NCBI GenBank assembly: GCA_930367215.1
Contig: OV884060.1
Location: forward strand, 213,655,253 to 213,719,252
DNA: 64,000 nucleotides
DNA from: Pollenia angustigena
Lineage: Eukaryota > Arthropoda > Insecta > Diptera > Polleniidae
Reading direction: 5' to 3'
The notes below the pieces were generated by a model. That model made no database searches. It worked only from the letters and a program-made list of their open reading frames with translations, and was not told where the DNA came from. A program made the position numbers and the translations under genes. Positions 21,713 to 33,107 of this stretch are shown piece after piece (the first letter of the stretch is position 1; every line of letters starts with the position of its first letter).

Positions 21713-22780
21713 TCCCCCCTTAATTTTAATTAATATACTTTTACGTATCTCTCAAACCCCTGCTTTCTGTACAACCCCCAATAGGGAATTATTTGCTTAT
21801 GTTTTTTTTTTTTTTTGTTTTTATTGGGAAGAGTTTTTAGTCACAAAAAGTATTTTATTTTTTCAAGAAAATTTTATTTCACTTTAAGGACTTATACAAC
21901 CCAAGCCAATATTGAACATGTTTGATGGGGAAAAAGACGAGAATGGGAATACAAACACAAAATCTATTTTCAAATTATAAACAACCATATGTTGCTTAAA
22001 TTTTTATTTAATGGAGTGATTGTGTGTTTGGAGTGTGAGTGTGTGCTTAGAATTTAATTTATGTTTATGTGTGCGAATTTGTATGTCTTTCCTATGAACA
22101 CTGGAATAAAAGAATGTATTTCTATTGTTGATTGAAGAACAATCTTGATATAGAGCATGTTTTTGGATTGTTCTAAATTATTATCAAGATAATGAGTGTA
22201 AATGTATGCGTGCTTGTAAATGAGCTTGTGTATTCATTTGTACTCTTATCTCTTCGTAAATTTAGGTAAATTTATTTTTCTGTCCTTTTTTTCTTGCAGT
22301 TGTAGCTTGTATAAATTAGATAATGATGATGAATAACAGCGATAAAAAAAAATGAATAAATAAATATTTATCTACAAACAATAAAATGCGAATAGAAGCG
22401 ATTAGAATGGCGTTAACATGGAAATATGAGGACTTGTGTAATAGAATGAGTGGGATTAATTTTTTATAGTTGATTTATAATGATTGTCCTTAGAATATTT
22501 TCCCGTTGATGTTTATATTTTTAAGTAATTTAGAAGAATTCTTTTAGGAAACAAAAACATATAAACGGCTTCCAATTAGGTTTGAAAAACGAATCTAAGG
22601 CGCTTAAACGGAAAAATTTAGTTATCGAGTGGAAACTCTTGAAGATACGTTATTTTAACAAAAAAAAAAAGTATTCACACGCAGAAGAAAAATACAATTT
22701 TAATATAACCACCTCCAACAAGACCATTTTTAACGAATGTTTCAAATATATTATGTTCAATTTAACCATGTTATGATCAC
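21713..22780. other. Non-coding stretch
   Basis: TG/GTGT-rich around 22020-22070, otherwise AT-rich. No exon, TE protein or clear repeat recognised. Confidence 0.4.
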
Positions 22781-22842
22781 CGGCAACCATTTGATGGTTA
22801 AATTATTCCTCCATCAAGAAGCCACAACCATATTATGGTTGC
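22781..22842 (+). repeat. Inverted-repeat partner of 25668-25729
   Basis: About 62 bp containing 'AAGCCACAACCATATTATGG' pair, at roughly four positions in five, with the complement at 25668-25729. Between the two lie a MITE, a hAT gene fragment, a foldback and a mariner. They may be the ends of one invaded element or two independent copies. Confidence 0.5.
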
Positions 22843-23256
22843 TTTTAGACCAGGGATTTTCATTTCTTTGCACAATTGTGCACACCAATACTTAAACATA
22901 TTTTTACGCTCTTCAATTCAGTCGTCGATGTGACTTCGACAAGTGTACATGTCTAGCGGTTTCTATATTATTTTGTTTCAGCTAACACTCAAAAAATATT
23001 GTGCGGTCAAAAATGCTTTTGGTAATATCCAATGCCTTGCGTGCAATTTTTATTTAGAGTTTAAATTTTAAGACTTAAATGTAGAATAATATAACATTTC
23101 ATAAGTTTACATGCAAAGCAAAGAACTTTGTAAAATGGTAATTATTTGAGATTTAAAATCAATTTTTAATATTTCAGATAAAAATGCGTTAACCGATATA
23201 TTATTAAGGAAAAAATATTGTATTCTATTAATTTGTAATTTTCAAATAATCAGCCA

Positions 23257-23473
23257 TGTCACAGAGTACAATTCCGTTCGGTAACGGAATTCATTCCGTA
23301 TTTTGGTGCTTCAGAAAATGACAAAAAAATGTTTCGGAATGAAACCATTTTTGTTTTCATAACCGGTATAGGAGTTGGCTGTATCTGAAAGGCCATAAAA
23401 CTATCAAAATACACTTTCCATCAACAAACAAATATGTTTTCTTCAATTCCGAACGGAATTGTACTCTGTGACA
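23257..23473. mobile_element. Short MITE with 25-bp inverted ends
   Basis: 'TGTCACAGAGTACAATTCCG' plus TTCGG at the left is the exact complement of the right end ('CCGAACGGAATTGTACTCTG' plus TGACA). 217 bp, no open frame of note. Confidence 0.75.
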
Positions 23474-23707
23474 CGGCCCAATATCTACATTGTTTTGCAT
23501 TTAAGCTAACGATATGTGTTTTGCTTGTGAAACAAATTCTTTATTTGTATTTGTATTTTGTGCTTGTAAAAATATTTTTGTTTCTGTACCAATCGCGTCG
23601 GTTGGGTTTTTCTTCTTTGAAAACACTTTTCTTAATATTTAAAAAACAAGTTAAACAAGTTTTGTTTTGCTACAATTTATGTGTAACCTATACAAATAAA
23701 AGCAAAT

Positions 23708-24112
23708 GTGACAGCAGGTTCTAATTTTTTTTACCAAATTAAAACTGGTGATTTTTCCAATTTTCCAAAAACTTTGCTTGTTTATAGAAATCTCGAAATC
23801 GACAAAAGATATGAATATGCCGAAATATTTGAAACACTTTTCAATAATATTCAAGATTTTGTAATTTTACAACCGCTATTAGATCTTTTCGAAAACACTT
23901 TTCGTTGCGATGAAAGCAACTTCGAATTTGATATTCAATCAGAACTAATCATACTACGAAGCGAAGGAAATGCTCTAGACGAAAATAGTATTGTAGAGTT
24001 CTGGAAAGATTTAGATGGCGAGTTCTATCCTGAACTGGATAAAAATTTATTTAAGTGCCTCTCTTTATTCGGCACTACTTTTACCTATGCGAACAAATTT
24101 TTTCGGATTTAA
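23708..24112 (+). pseudogene. hAT transposase C-terminal fragment (ZBED5/Buster type)
   Basis: An open frame of 134 codons. Its C-terminal half fits the end of hAT transposases of the Buster/ZBED5-like group: a region before it with 'FEFDIQSELIILRS', then 'FWKDLDGEFYPELDKN', and the closing motif 'LSLFGTTFTYANKFF'. The last corresponds to the family pattern (F-G-S-T-Y-x-C-E-x-x-F-S) with the C-E pair changed to A-N. That motif belongs to the dimerisation domain. The N-terminal BED finger and most of the RNase-H-like catalytic core are absent, and I saw no matching terminal repeats. It is a truncated relic, although it has stayed open. Domestication is possible but nothing here shows it. Confidence 0.6.
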
Positions 24113-24246
24113 AATTTATTTGTTCCAAGCTACGTAAATTAAATTAAGTTCATCCCATTTGAAAAGCATTCCGCTATTACAAAACTGCCATAAAAGTATA
24201 AAATTAGAAGATTTTATAAGTTGTATAACACAAGGGAACAAAATTA

Positions 24247-24534
24247 AACATTTTTGTGTTGCTAGAAAATGTGTAGCAGTTCGTTACCAATTCAATGTCG
24301 CTGATTTTAAAACTGCACTTTTTTTCTATCAGCTGTGATTTGTGTGCAATATTTATTTTTTATGAATTTTTAAAACATAAAAATCTTTAATTTTTTTACA
24401 ATTGTTTGATAAGATATTTGAAACTGATTTACAGTATAAAAAGCTTCCGAATAAAAAAAAAGTGCAGTTTTAAAATCAGCGACATTGAATTGGTAAAGAA
24501 TTGCTACAAATATTTTATCAACACAAAAAATTAT
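24247..24534. mobile_element. Foldback element, arms about 80 bp
   Basis: The left arm contains 'ACCAATTCAATGTCGCTGAT' and 'TTTTAAAACTGCACTTTTTT'. The right arm (24451-24534) is its complement with a few changes. The loop is about 120 bp. No coding capacity; the minus-strand frame at 24370-24582 is fortuitous. Confidence 0.75.
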
Positions 24535-24751
24535 TATTTTGTACTCTTCTGATATACACCTTATAAAATATATTACTAACATTTTATTTCGGCTGTAAAT
24601 GAATGCATTCTCTCAATTTTTTTACTCTCTGGTACTCACTAAAACACAACCAAAAAATTTTTGGAAATGCCTGTTTTAGACAAATTAGAGTTAAATATGA
24701 CGCTGATTTGTTTGTTTATCACTAAAAATTGATTTGGTTTGAAGTTAACAA

Positions 24752-25598
24752 TATCGGGTGATTTTTTAGCTATTATCTTTTTGGTAACACTGGTTTAAAT
24801 AGCTGACGCACGTTTCGTGTTTTGTTTCACTGTCAAACATCTTCAGTTTGGTCTATAATTTAACCATGAATCGTCTTACAAACGAACAACGCTTGCAAAT
24901 GATTGAATTTAATTATCAAAATGCGTGGTCTGTTAAGAAAGTTCATCGCGCGCTACTTGTGTTCAGCGACGAAGATCATTTTTGGCTTAATGGGTACGTT
25001 AATAAGCAGAATTGTCGATTTTGGAGTGAAGATCAGCCAGAAGCATTTCAAGAGCTACCAATGCATCCAGAAAAAGTCACAGTTTGGTGCGGTTTATGGG
25101 CTGGTGGCATCATTGTACCGTACTTCTTCAAAGATGATGCGAATCGTAGTGTAACGTAATGTAATGTAACATTTTGCCCAAAATGCAAGAGCTTGACTTG
25201 CATGACATGTGGTTTCAACAAGACGGTGCCACATGCCACATGCCACACAGCACGCTTAACAATGGACTTATTGAGAGGCGAGTTCGGTGAACATTTTATT
25301 TCATGTTCGGGACCGGTCAATTGGCCGCCTAGAACGTGCGATTTAACGCCTTTAGACTATTTTTGTGGGGCTTTGTTAAAGCTCATGTCTATACACACAT
25401 GCCCGCTTCAATTGACGCATTGGAAGACAACATTGAAGCATTTATTCATGAGATACACGGTCAATATTTGAATGAAATAATCTTCAAACATTAAATTATA
25501 TGGACCGTACTATCGATTTAAATAAAGATTTCATGCATTTTTCTGAATTTTATGGGTTTTTTTTAAACTTTCCTATAGCTCTTAAAAAATCACCTATA
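24752..25598 (+). mobile_element. Deleted mariner-type transposon
   Basis: The termini 'CGGGTGATTTTTTAGCTAT' (left) and 'AGCTCTTAAAAAATCACC' (right) are inverted, lie next to TA dinucleotides, and enclose the transposase remnant. At about 850 bp it is shorter than a full mariner (about 1.3 kb), which agrees with the internal deletion of the gene. Confidence 0.85.
24866..25490 (+). pseudogene. Mariner transposase, internally deleted and frameshifted
   Basis: The start 'MNRLTNEQRLQMIEFNYQN' and 'SVKKVHRALL' are the N terminus of an insect mariner-like transposase. The next residues jump in frame to 'SDEDHFWLNGYVNKQNCRFW', which carries the first catalytic Asp. The linker and second helix-turn-helix are therefore deleted. 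The frame runs on through 'EKVTVWCGLWAGGIIVPYFF' and stops after 'DDANRSVT'. Another frame continues with 'MWFQQDGATCH' (second catalytic Asp), broken by a 7-bp duplication (catgcca) near 25230, then 'GPVNWPPRTCDLTPLDYF' (third Asp). All three catalytic Asp codons are visible, but on separated pieces. It cannot encode active transposase. Confidence 0.9.
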
Positions 25599-25667
25599 GT
25601 TTCTTCTTTTTTAGGAGCATAAGTGCTAAACATATATTTGCTATAATTAGCCATACCATGTTGCGAG

Positions 25668-25729
25668 GCAACTATAATATGGTTGTGGCTACTTGATTGA
25701 TGACTAGCTTAACCATAATATTGGTGCCG
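25668..25729 (-). repeat. Inverted-repeat partner of 22781-22842
   Basis: The complement reads 'CGGCACCAATATTATGGTTA' and then 'AGCCACAACCATATTATAGT', matching the upstream arm in order and spacing. Confidence 0.5.
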
Positions 25730-25730
25730 C

Positions 25731-26399
25731 TGCACTTTGGGTAGTCCTAACGGATTAAATTTCGATCGCCAGTTGTAACTCGATGCAAGAAAAGAGCTTA
25801 TTTTTATGACCTTCAAGCAGAGTTTTGAACATGCGAATTCGTTGTTGAATGTTCCTCGGCTTTAATTTAAGTTTTTACTTTGGGTGAAACTTCTGCTGCC
25901 TGAAAGTGTTTTGAATTTGCTGCTTGAACAGCTTCCAATGAACAATAATCATGAAGGAAAGTTCAACTCACAATTAATTTGTCTTCCGTGCCAAAGTTGC
26001 CACTTTTGAAAACACCTCTTGCACTGTGAAATCATTGGATAATATTCAGCATAAGCTTCGATTTTACTTTTATTTCTTATCCAGTAGCCGAATTTTTCAT
26101 TGCCTTACATTTTTTTTTAATTTTTTATAAAACTTTTTTTTGTTAAACAAATTAAGCATTTTAATTAATATTAAATATTAATTACTTTTAAAATTTCCTC
26201 GAAAAATGGGAAAGAAAAAACAATGAATTTTTCAGAAATCCCGACACGCATTCCCTAAATGTGATAAATTAAATAAATCCACAGAAGTCTTTTACTTACT
26301 CTGACAGCCCGCGTATAAAAGTGTAACTCAAATTACAGTAATCAATTGGCTTAGGACCACACCTGCAAAACTCAGTTTACTTTTAAGGCAAAACGGCTA
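25731..26399. other. Non-coding stretch
   Basis: Nothing recognised on either strand; open frames are short. Confidence 0.4.
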
Positions 26400-26612
26400 A
26401 GAGGGGTGTTCGGGAAATCGAAAACACAAAACGCCAGAATTTGGAAGTTGTTTTTAACACACTTTTAATGCAATCTTTATAATTTTTGTTATAAAATACT
26501 GTTTGATAGAGAAATATTTGTATAATATTAATCATAAAATGCTTTTATTACAAAAATCTAATTAAAAAACGACATTTAAAATTCTTGCGTTTTCGATTTC
26601 CAGAGCACCCCT
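26400..26612. mobile_element. hAT-type MITE, copy 1
   Basis: The left end 'GAGGGGTGTTCGGGAAATCG' and the right end 'TTTCGATTTCCAGAGCACCC' plus CTC are inverted. The interior ('ACACTTTTAATGCAATC', 'TATAATTTTTGTTATAAAAT') matches copy 2 at 37312-37503. CAGGGGTGTT-like termini suggest hAT. Confidence 0.65.
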
Positions 26613-29010
26613 CAATGTATAGTTATTACCACTTTTTTAAGTCACTGTGTATTACCATTAAACATTTTTCCATTAAAACTTAGTCCTACATGAATTGTCT
26701 ATAACTTTCTATAACCAACTCTTGAAATGTGGACTCCAAATTTCGCTACTCATTTAAACTTTGGATTTTGTCTTAACTTTACATCATTGTATCTAACTTT
26801 TAACTCAAAAGAGTTCACTCAATACTAAAATAAAGTATTACGCTCTTCTAAAGATTAAATTTCGCTTGTGAAACATGCGCATTAAAAACAACACAAGCAA
26901 CAAGCAGTAGAACAAATTATACAAGCCCCTTAAAATATGCAAAAAAATAGTGAAACTCCAACTCTCTCCTACACAGCTAAGCACTCATGTTTACTCACAC
27001 TCAACGAAGAAAACTTGTTTATAAGAATTTACACAAACAACAAAAAACTTAACAAGGATTTCTAAGGGAGCAAAAGCAAGAGAAAAGAAGAAAAAAAAAA
27101 CAGCACTGGCATAACAAGCAAGTCATGGAGTAACAACGTGTTGCTTCACAACGACGACAATAAGCACACAAAAAAAAAAAATAGAAAAACAAAGGATGAA
27201 AAAAAGCTAAAGGAAAGGAAAAATGTACAGAATACACATGCACAATCAAACAAACAAACAAAATGTAAAAACGACAAAGTGACGCCTAAAAGTATGCAAA
27301 ATTATAAAAATTCAAACGAAACGAATAATTTTTATATGAGAAAATGCTTTTTTCTCGACCTTTTTAAAAGGAAAATGCACAGGTTGTTGTTGTTGCTGTT
27401 GCTGTTGCTGTTGCTTTTGAATTTCCATCATCATGAGTATGGGTGTGTGTGTGTGTGTGCGTGTGGGAATGTCTAGTGCGTGTTCGTGTGTCAGAGTAAA
27501 TTTTATGCCTTAAAAGAAAACTGTAATAATTTTTTTTATTCATGTTCTTTTTTTTTGTACTACACAGTCTTACAGGTTTGTGTAAGTGTGAATTTGAGCC
27601 CGTAGATGTTTTTATTCACGTAACATTGTAAACATATGGGGTCTTCTAGTGTTCCTTTTTTTCACATGCTTTTTTATGACTTTTTTTTCTTTTCAAGAAC
27701 GTTAGACATTCGGAATCACCATTATTCTGGAAAATGTTTGGCTGGCATACGTAAGTGGGTTAGGAAGTTACCAAAGGGTATTTTAGAAAATAGAAGGAAA
27801 ATTGCAAACACACGTACGACAAACAAGAAAATATTGTTACTTAATTTTTATTTATTTTTATATATTTTTTTTTGTTGTCTTTTTTAAATTTTCTTACTAA
27901 GAAATAGAATATGGGTCGCATCTTCTAACACACAGTACACTGGCGTTTGTTTGTAAGTTTCAGTTTTTCTCTTTATGCAAGAGTTTTCCAAGTATTGTAA
28001 CTTGTATGGTTGTTGCAAACTTTGTCGCATAATAAATATGTACACATATTTAGCTCAATGTTCACATATACATATGTAGATCTTCATTTGTATGTGTAAC
28101 ATTTTCTGTGTTAATATATTGTAAGTGTATATATCGGTGCAGTGCTTGGTGCACATTGAGCTGAAATTAAAAATTGTTTATAGCTTTTAATAACATAATT
28201 TACTAGGAAAAAATAAAAGCATTTGGGCTTGTGGTGAAAATCTATCGGATATAAAACGATCGTTTTTTTAAACGGCATGATGAATTTCTAGTGATCTTAA
28301 GATCCATTTCTAAATAATAAAATATAAACAGGGGAAAAGAGGAAAATATATTAGAAATCAATTTTTTTAAGATATTGAAAAAGATATTATTGGTTTCAAA
28401 TTGTTTCGTTTTTAAAATCGATTGCCATTACACAATTTCGACCATTTGTCACAATTCTTTATTTGTACGGAAGGGCTACTAAAATTTAAGAATAAAAACA
28501 AATTGGTTTTCATATTTCTTTTTATGGGTTATATTTGTATGTATTTCGGCAAGAAATATTAAAAATAGATGAATACAATCACCCTGTGGGAAAAAGAAGG
28601 AGTACGAAGGCCTCTATGATGACTTGGACTAAGCAACCAGTGAAATGCGTTCCTAGCATTATATGGAATGGACAATTTTGGATTGAGTTTTTTTTTATCA
28701 AATAAATAACATTTTTTACCGAATGAAAAATATCGCGATTAATTACACTGTGCTCGAAATTGACACTTTTTTTAGACAAGCTGGGCACATGGCGATTTAA
28801 CCTGATTCGGGTATGCTGAATCCAGTGGTGCTTGCCGTTTTTTTTAGGTTAGGTCTGATTTTCAAAATATACCGTTATTTCGAAAATGGAGTGGGTTGCA
28901 CAACATATGTAAGCATAACTCAAAAACGCTTTAGCTTATTGAAAAACAAAAAACTTTTGAATTAATTCACAAAAGTCGAAAAATTTTAATTAATTTAAAA
29001 ATTTCATAAA
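26613..29010. other. Gene-free, microsatellite-bearing stretch
   Basis: It holds a GTT/GCT run at 27382-27417, a GT run at 27441-27464 and an A-rich tract at 27085-27190. No exon or TE protein was recognised. The frames at 27049-27476 lie in low-complexity sequence. Confidence 0.45.
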
Positions 29011-29320
29011 ACGCAATATTTGTATGGGAGCCCCCCTAAGAAGTTTGATAAGGGGCAAGTATGTCTCGAGAAAATGTTAATGACAAAAAATAAATTAAGG
29101 TCGGTCATACATTTTATCCCACTAGGGGCGACTCCTGGGCACTTATCGGACTTTTTCTTCAATATATCTCTAGTCTGCATTGAACGTTTTGTATGGGAGC
29201 CCCCTTAAGGAAATGAGATAGCGCATAGGTATGTTAGAAATAAATGATTTAGATGAAAAATAAAGTGGATTTGGTCATACATTTGACCCATCTAGGGGCA
29301 TCCTTGGCACTGCAGCAGTC
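29011..29320. repeat. Tandem duplication, unit about 175 bp
   Basis: 'TTGTATGGGAGCCCCC' followed by a TAAG/TTAAGG stretch, a purine-rich part and 'GGTATG'/'AAGTATG' occurs at 29012 and 29189. Each is followed by 'GGTCATACATTT' and 'CTAGGGGC'. Two diverged head-to-tail copies. Confidence 0.65.
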
Positions 29321-29407
29321 AAATTTAAGAATTTCAACCATGCAAATATGGCGGTTTAATAAAATTCTTAAATTTGAATGCTGCAGTGCCAGGGGTGCCC
29401 CTATTGG
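29289..29407. repeat. Hairpin, arms about 45 bp
   Basis: 'TGGCACTGCAGCAGTCAAAT' with 'TTAAGAATTT' pairs with 'AAATTCTTAAATTTGAATGC' and 'TGCAGTGCCA'. Outer AGGGGCA/TGCCCCT extends the arms. The loop is about 30 bp. It overlaps the end of the second tandem unit. Confidence 0.7.
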
Positions 29408-30350
29408 AGGCCTAGCTGCAGTTTTCTATTTTTTTATGAATTGAAAAAAAAAAACAAACTAGCAACTAGCACAGTGTTACCTATCACGTAGAAAACGAAT
29501 CGATAAGTACTTGATTTCTATTAAAAATATTTTTAAGAGTTTTCTATCGACGATAAATTTGGTACGAGTTTTTCTAATTGTTCGTTAAAATTTCTATTGA
29601 TAAACAAATTTGTAAGTTATTTTTCTAACAAATAGAAATTGACAGTCGAAGAAATTGTTCACCTGCTAGACTTATGGCCAGTTTCACCAATTCTATTTGA
29701 ATATATCAATTTATATATTTTAATATAGTTTTTCATATAATTTTTTTTTTTTTTATTTGACATTTTTATACCAAGTACATGCAAGTCTACAACAAATCAA
29801 CAATAAAATAAACAACATTCATTTTGTTTAAAATAAAATTTTATTTGTCAAAATCAGCTGATTTGTTCGAACGCTGCTTGTGACGCTTACAAAAGTAGAA
29901 AGTAGACCTACTTTTCGCCTCACGGCATCTACGCTTTTGTGCATGTTCTTGTTGTAAAACTCTCAGAAAACAGAGTTGTCAATGCAAACTACATAAATTT
30001 TGTGTTGCCGTTGGAAGTTTCTTATATAAATTCTTTTTCTATACATTTTGTGATTTTGATGTTTAAGAAAAATGTTCTTTTATCAGTTTTTTTCTTATAA
30101 GCGTTTTTCTTATATGAAACATTTTTTGTTAGAAAAATCGCTAAAAAGACATGGTGTTTTTGAAAGTGTTTCTTATAAGCGTTTTGTTCTTATATGAGAT
30201 GTTCTTATATCCGAATAATACTGTATAATCAAATTATTCTTTTTTTCGTATTCTTTTGAACAATCAAAAACAATTTATATAAACGCATTTTCTGCCAAAA
30301 TTACTTTTTTCCTCATATTTAAATAATAATACATTTGGGTTGTTCACGGA
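29408..30350. other. Non-coding stretch
   Basis: AT-rich, with repeated 'TTTTTCTTATAAGCGTTTT'-like strings near 30090-30190. No feature recognised. Confidence 0.4.
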
Positions 30351-30653
30351 AGCCGGATTATCAGGTTATATAGTTATGTAGTAATATTTACAGCAACAAA
30401 TTATATTAAAAAAAAAAAAATTATAAATATATTTTGTTGTTGTGAATATAACTAGCCCCCATGCAAGTGCAAGTTCGAAAAACTCAATACACTCACACTT
30501 TTTTGCTAACATTCACAAAATTTTTTTACTTTCAGCCAATCGGCTGTTTCCTCGATTTTTCGTTGATAATACGTATACACTTCTTGCAAGTAATTACTTG
30601 CATGTGGAAACGGGGGGTTAATAACCATATAACCTGATAATCAGCCTTCAGTA
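30351..30653. mobile_element. Foldback MITE
   Basis: 'GGATTATCAGGTTATATAGT' (30354) is inverted at 30623-30645 ('ACCATATAACCTGATAATC'). Inside, AGCCCCCATGCAAGT pairs loosely with 'ACTTGCATGTGG...GGGGGGTT' and the palindrome 'GCAAGTAATTACTTGC' occurs. No coding capacity. Confidence 0.65.
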
Positions 30654-30737
30654 AACTTTATATTTACATAAAATAAGAAACACAGAAAAAAATTTGTAAT
30701 CCAGAATGCTGCTGGTTCTTCTGTTATAGATAATCGA

Positions 30738-30793
30738 TTTTCTAACTTTGAAGTGTCACTGTATTTCCCACGTGACACTTCAAAGTTAGAAAA
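30738..30793. repeat. Perfect 22-bp-arm hairpin, 12-nt loop
   Basis: 'TTTTCTAACTTTGAAGTGTC' plus AC is the exact complement of GTGACACTTCAAAGTTAGAAAA. The size resembles a pre-miRNA, but perfect pairing fits a mini-foldback or hairpin-siRNA source better. Confidence 0.7.
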
Positions 30794-30934
30794 AGAATAT
30801 TACGTAACAAAGAGAAGTTAAAAGAGAAAAAAAACACAAACCAAGTCTTTTGGCTTACCCCTCTTTCCTCTCTATACCATTCGCCAACAAACAAAAGAGA
30901 CGTCGTAAAAGCCCCTTTTTACTTTCTTAAGTTG

Positions 30935-31600
30935 GCTCTGCAACCTGTTCTTGGTCTGGACCTGCTTAACAAATGACTTCCAAGCACTTCGGTCTTGTGC
31001 GGGCTTTCTCCAGTTCGTTATGCATGTCTTTACCACCTTGGTCCTTCCACCGGAGTCGCGGCATTCCCGTCTTCAGTTTTCGAGGAAGTTGTCATCCAAT
31101 GCCTTTTTGGCTAAAGCATTAAAAATTATTTAACCGACTTGCCCCAGCCAACGCAGTCGCTGTATTCGGGTGCGCTTAACCACCACAGTCATGTCGGAAT
31201 ATAGTTCGTACAACTCACGGTTCTGTCAAGGCTTATACTCCTCGTAAACACAGATCGGTCCATTGTTTTTGCAAAGGATTTTTCTCTTAAAAGCACCTAA
31301 CACCGCTTCATCTGCGTTCGCAAGTACCCATGTTTCAGCGCCATAAATAAGCATATGTATAATAACATCAAGAGAGGGCTCTGTTATTAAACTGTCTGTT
31401 TAGCCGAAAGAAAACCTATTTGCCTGCTCAATCCCTCGCTTTATTTCGATGCTGACATCATAATTTCTATTGATGGCGGAGCAGGAATTTAAAACATCTT
31501 CTTCTACCTTGACGTTGCAATTTCGGGCTTTCACAATTTCAACCTTCCGTCGTCGCACTGTTTGTCTAACAGTTGCAAACATAAGTTTGGCCTTGTCTTA
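30935..31600 (-). pseudogene. Decayed LINE reverse-transcriptase C-terminal region
   Basis: In different minus-strand frames one reads, in order, 'FATVRQTVRRRKVEIVKARN' (31582 down), 'IEIKRGIEQANRFSFG', 'GAETWVLANADEAVLGAFKR', 'ELYSDMTVVVKRTRIQRLRW' with LGQVG, and finally 'NWRKPAQDRSAWKSFVKQVQ'. These are the successive landmarks downstream of the polymerase active site in insect LINEs: the (Y)GAE(S/T)W motif, the RxxRLRWLGHV motif and the W-R-x-x-A-Q-D-R-x-x-W tail. Several stops and frameshifts separate them. The palm motifs are absent, so this is a dead 5'-truncated copy. Confidence 0.8.
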
Positions 31601-31901
31601 AAGTCTTCACTTGAAGTTACAATTACCTTGACTTCAGTGGTTAATTAGTGCAAATCTAAAATTAGCCCTGACTATAAAAAAATTTTGTATGAAACCGTCT
31701 TGAAAGCAAATTGGACATTGGGTATTCAATTATGGCTAGCAACTTCAGTGACGAACATATACAGGGAGCACAACCAAAATTTCGTTGAACCACTCCTCAA
31801 GTGAGTTTTATTTTATGACGGCTTTTTTTAAGTGTTTGATTCCACCTTTCCACTGTATAAAAAAACATTTTTGATATCAATTATCACTGTTACGGTCCCT
31901 G

Positions 31902-33104
31902 GAGGCTTATTCTGAATTGCGATGCGAAAATCAATGCGATGCGAAAATACATAAATGCGAACAATTGCTATTCTGTTTTGCGATATTCGCAGTTTTTTAT
32001 TCGCATTTTAAATGCGAAAAGGTGGCAAGTCGGTATTCTACATTGCGAAAACAAATGTCAAATTCGCAAAATTTATTCGACAACAAAATAGCATTCGCAA
32101 AGTACAAACATGTAAGTGAAAGATAATATTTTTTTTCTTTATTCATCATATATTTATTATTTAATTCAGGGAAGCAAGCAATAAGACCATCAAATCGCGT
32201 CAATTTGAAATAATGATAGAATTTATGAATAAGCACAGCCAGTTGGCAGAGGCCATTTGAAAACACCAAATGCACGTCAGTCGGCAAATACTTTGTGGCA
32301 AACGTTAACTGAAGAACCACTTATTAGAGAAGCTGCAGGATGAAAAAAAGTATGAAATATATAAATCAGTTCAAAAATATTTGACTTTAACTTTAATTTT
32401 AATAGGTTTTGGCCGATTTTAAAGTACACACGAAACAGAAGCTTAAACGAAATTAAACCGACATTGGCAGCACTGGCGGTGGCCCATCAAGATATAATTC
32501 ACTGAGGAGCAAGTTGTGAAGTTGTTAAACATGACAGATTCCGTAATGGATTACCGGGCGCACTTTCCTTCGGGCCACAACTGCTTCCAATCTTGAAAAT
32601 TATGGTGAAGACATGGCTGTAATATTATTTAAGACATATACAAATGCTTCTTTATTCAATCTAAAAATTTTTATAAAGCTGAAAAAAGAAATATTCTGCA
32701 TAAGTAAACGTTTATTTTTTGCAAGCATCAAAATAAATTACCTTTTTCCATTCAAGCTTAGAATATCGGATTTGCTTCTAAGCAATCTTCTCTGTATCCT
32801 TAAATTTTGCTCATGCCCTTCTTCGTTGTCGATCCAGTACCACCGCATCCATTTTAATTATTTTTTTTCCTAAAGAATGTCCTAAATAAATTTTATGAAT
32901 AATTTTCACAGGCAAACACAAACAATTTTATTTTTTTTTAATTTGACGTTTGTTGACACTGACGTTTATTTGAGCAGCGCTGCCAGGATTTGAAATAAAT
33001 TGCGAATGCGATTGCGAAAGTCTAACAGAATACCAATTTTCTTTCGCATCGCATTTCATTTGCGCATCGCATTGGTTTTCGCATCGCAATTCAGAATAAG
33101 CCTC
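31902..33104. mobile_element. PIF/Harbinger-type element
   Basis: The left end 'GAGGCTTATTCTGAATTGCG' and the right end 'CGCAATTCAGAATAAGCCTC' are perfect inverted repeats that continue into 'ATGCGAAAA' words. CTG flanks both sides (31899-31901 and 33105-33107), a 3-bp duplication as Harbinger elements make. At 1.2 kb it retains a Myb/SANT gene remnant but no nuclease that I can see. The 'GCGATGCGAAAA' words are reiterated near both ends. Confidence 0.8.
32165..32560 (+). pseudogene. Harbinger Myb/SANT-like DNA-binding protein remnant
   Basis: Fragments in shifted frames read 'KSRQFEIMIEFMNKHSQLAE', 'ARQSANTLWQTLTEE', then, after a possible intron (GT near 32350, AG near 32405), 'VLADFKVHTKQKLKRN' and 'TDIGSTGGGPSRYN'. 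This order (helix 1, L-W-x-x-L, W-x-D-F-K-x-x-x-K-x-K-L, T-G-G-G-P) is the Myb/SANT-like module that PIF/Harbinger elements use to bind their ends. Stops and shifts show it is dead. Confidence 0.65.
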
Positions 33105-33107
33105 CTG

